Origin: Paraferrimonas haliotis
GTDB taxonomy: Bacteria > Pseudomonadota > Gammaproteobacteria > Enterobacterales > Shewanellaceae
DNA: 64,000 bases
Assembly (NCBI RefSeq): GCF_002282895.1
Contig: NZ_NRRB01000003.1
Location: forward strand, 62,001-126,000
Direction: 5' to 3'
Shown here: positions 63,801 to 64,000 of the stretch, one piece after another
How the letters are laid out: every line of letters starts with the position of its first letter
Numbering within the stretch: the stretch's first letter is position 1
Notes under the pieces: generated by a model
The model's input: the letters and a program-made list of their open reading frames with translations, nothing else
Told to the model about the DNA's origin: nothing
Database searches by the model: none
Translations under genes and position numbers: made by a program

Positions 63801-63927
63801 AATTGTAACCAAGGCGCTTTGCCTAAGTTATTAAGCCCACTTCAAAAATGTTACCCAAAACGCTCCAAATAAGGCGTTATGTGACGCTTTTGTGTAAGCA
63901 GGCAACAAGTGAGCGCCTTTGTTTTTT

Positions 63928-63943
63928 TGTGATCACCTTCACA
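63928..63943. promoter_or_regulatory. CRP site at the right edge
   Basis: TGTGATCACCTTCACA has both perfect CRP half-sites (TGTGA-N6-TCACA). It is about 240 bases upstream of feoA, far for direct use there. It could serve a gene beyond the right edge of the window. Confidence 0.6.
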
Positions 63944-64000
63944 CTTTTCTAGAAGCCCGAACACAGCAACTCCCTCCTTATCACCTTTTTAACATTCTCG

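Larger units (their letters stand above)
63688..64000. other. Intergenic region right of feoA
   Basis: This 313-base stretch runs to the window end. It holds the Fur box and the CRP site listed separately. I found no convincing ORF on either strand, no tRNA and no terminator hairpin. It is probably a divergent promoter region for feoAB and an unseen gene. Confidence 0.6.

Overview
The window looks like core chromosome of a marine gammaproteobacterium of moderate GC content, most plausibly an Alteromonadales-type lineage. Three things point there: an SMC condensin next to zipA (Enterobacterales and Vibrionales use MukB instead); many near-E. coli-like housekeeping proteins (CysK, DapA, PurM, PurN, AsnB, GlnS, Upp); and accessory families common in marine gammaproteobacteria (SigZ-type sigma factor, multihaem cytochrome lipoprotein, DUF2897, DUF4019, solitary beta-barrel protein). 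I could not place the genus. There are no rRNA or tRNA genes, no CRISPR, no prophage and no intact insertion sequence.

Layout. 1-7 kb: ligA (5' end only), zipA and smc on the minus strand, divergent from cysZ-cysK, then an ACT-domain gene. 7-12 kb: a minus-strand operon GT2 / LABN-domain protein / GT39 transferase / nucleotide-sugar epimerase that looks like a lipid-linked sugar pathway decorating the envelope, with a YebC/YeeN-family gene behind it. 12-16 kb: yffB-dapE-M15 peptidase, then carbonic anhydrase-kdsB-DUF2897. 16-24 kb: DUF4019 and LysR genes, an RND efflux pair, bamC-dapA. 24-30 kb: gcvR, bcp, argO/argP, perM, a TusA-like gene, bepA-arsC-DUF2069. 30-37 kb: a lipoprotein with a zinc-protease motif, a beta-barrel protein, a flavoprotein, a BMT5-like methyltransferase with a zinc finger, a monooxygenase and a nitroreductase. 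37-46 kb: purC, hda-DUF2066-upp, purM-purN, asnB, a REP-like palindrome array, metC. 46-56 kb: LysR/dehydrogenase pair, a secreted serine hydrolase, SigZ and a glutathione transferase, DUF429, YgjV, an MFS exporter. 55-59 kb: octahaem cytochrome with a histidine kinase and a response regulator. 59-64 kb: glnS and feoA-feoB with a Fur box.

Many blocks match the E. coli neighbourhood around cysK, dapE, dapA-bamC, gcvR-bcp, perM-bepA-yfgD, hda, upp and purMN, so this is an old conserved segment with lineage-specific insertions. The parts that most deserve follow-up are: the methyltransferase fused to a eukaryote-like U1/matrin C2H2 finger (35.0-35.8 kb); an identical composite operator at two loci 11 kb apart (35.83 and 46.70 kb), which ties a LysR regulator to redox enzymes; the kinase / REC-winged-helix / octahaem cytochrome unit (55.2-59.1 kb); the proposed undecaprenyl-sugar envelope operon (8.1-11.9 kb); and the cysteine-tailed SigZ-GST pair (51.1-52.4 kb).
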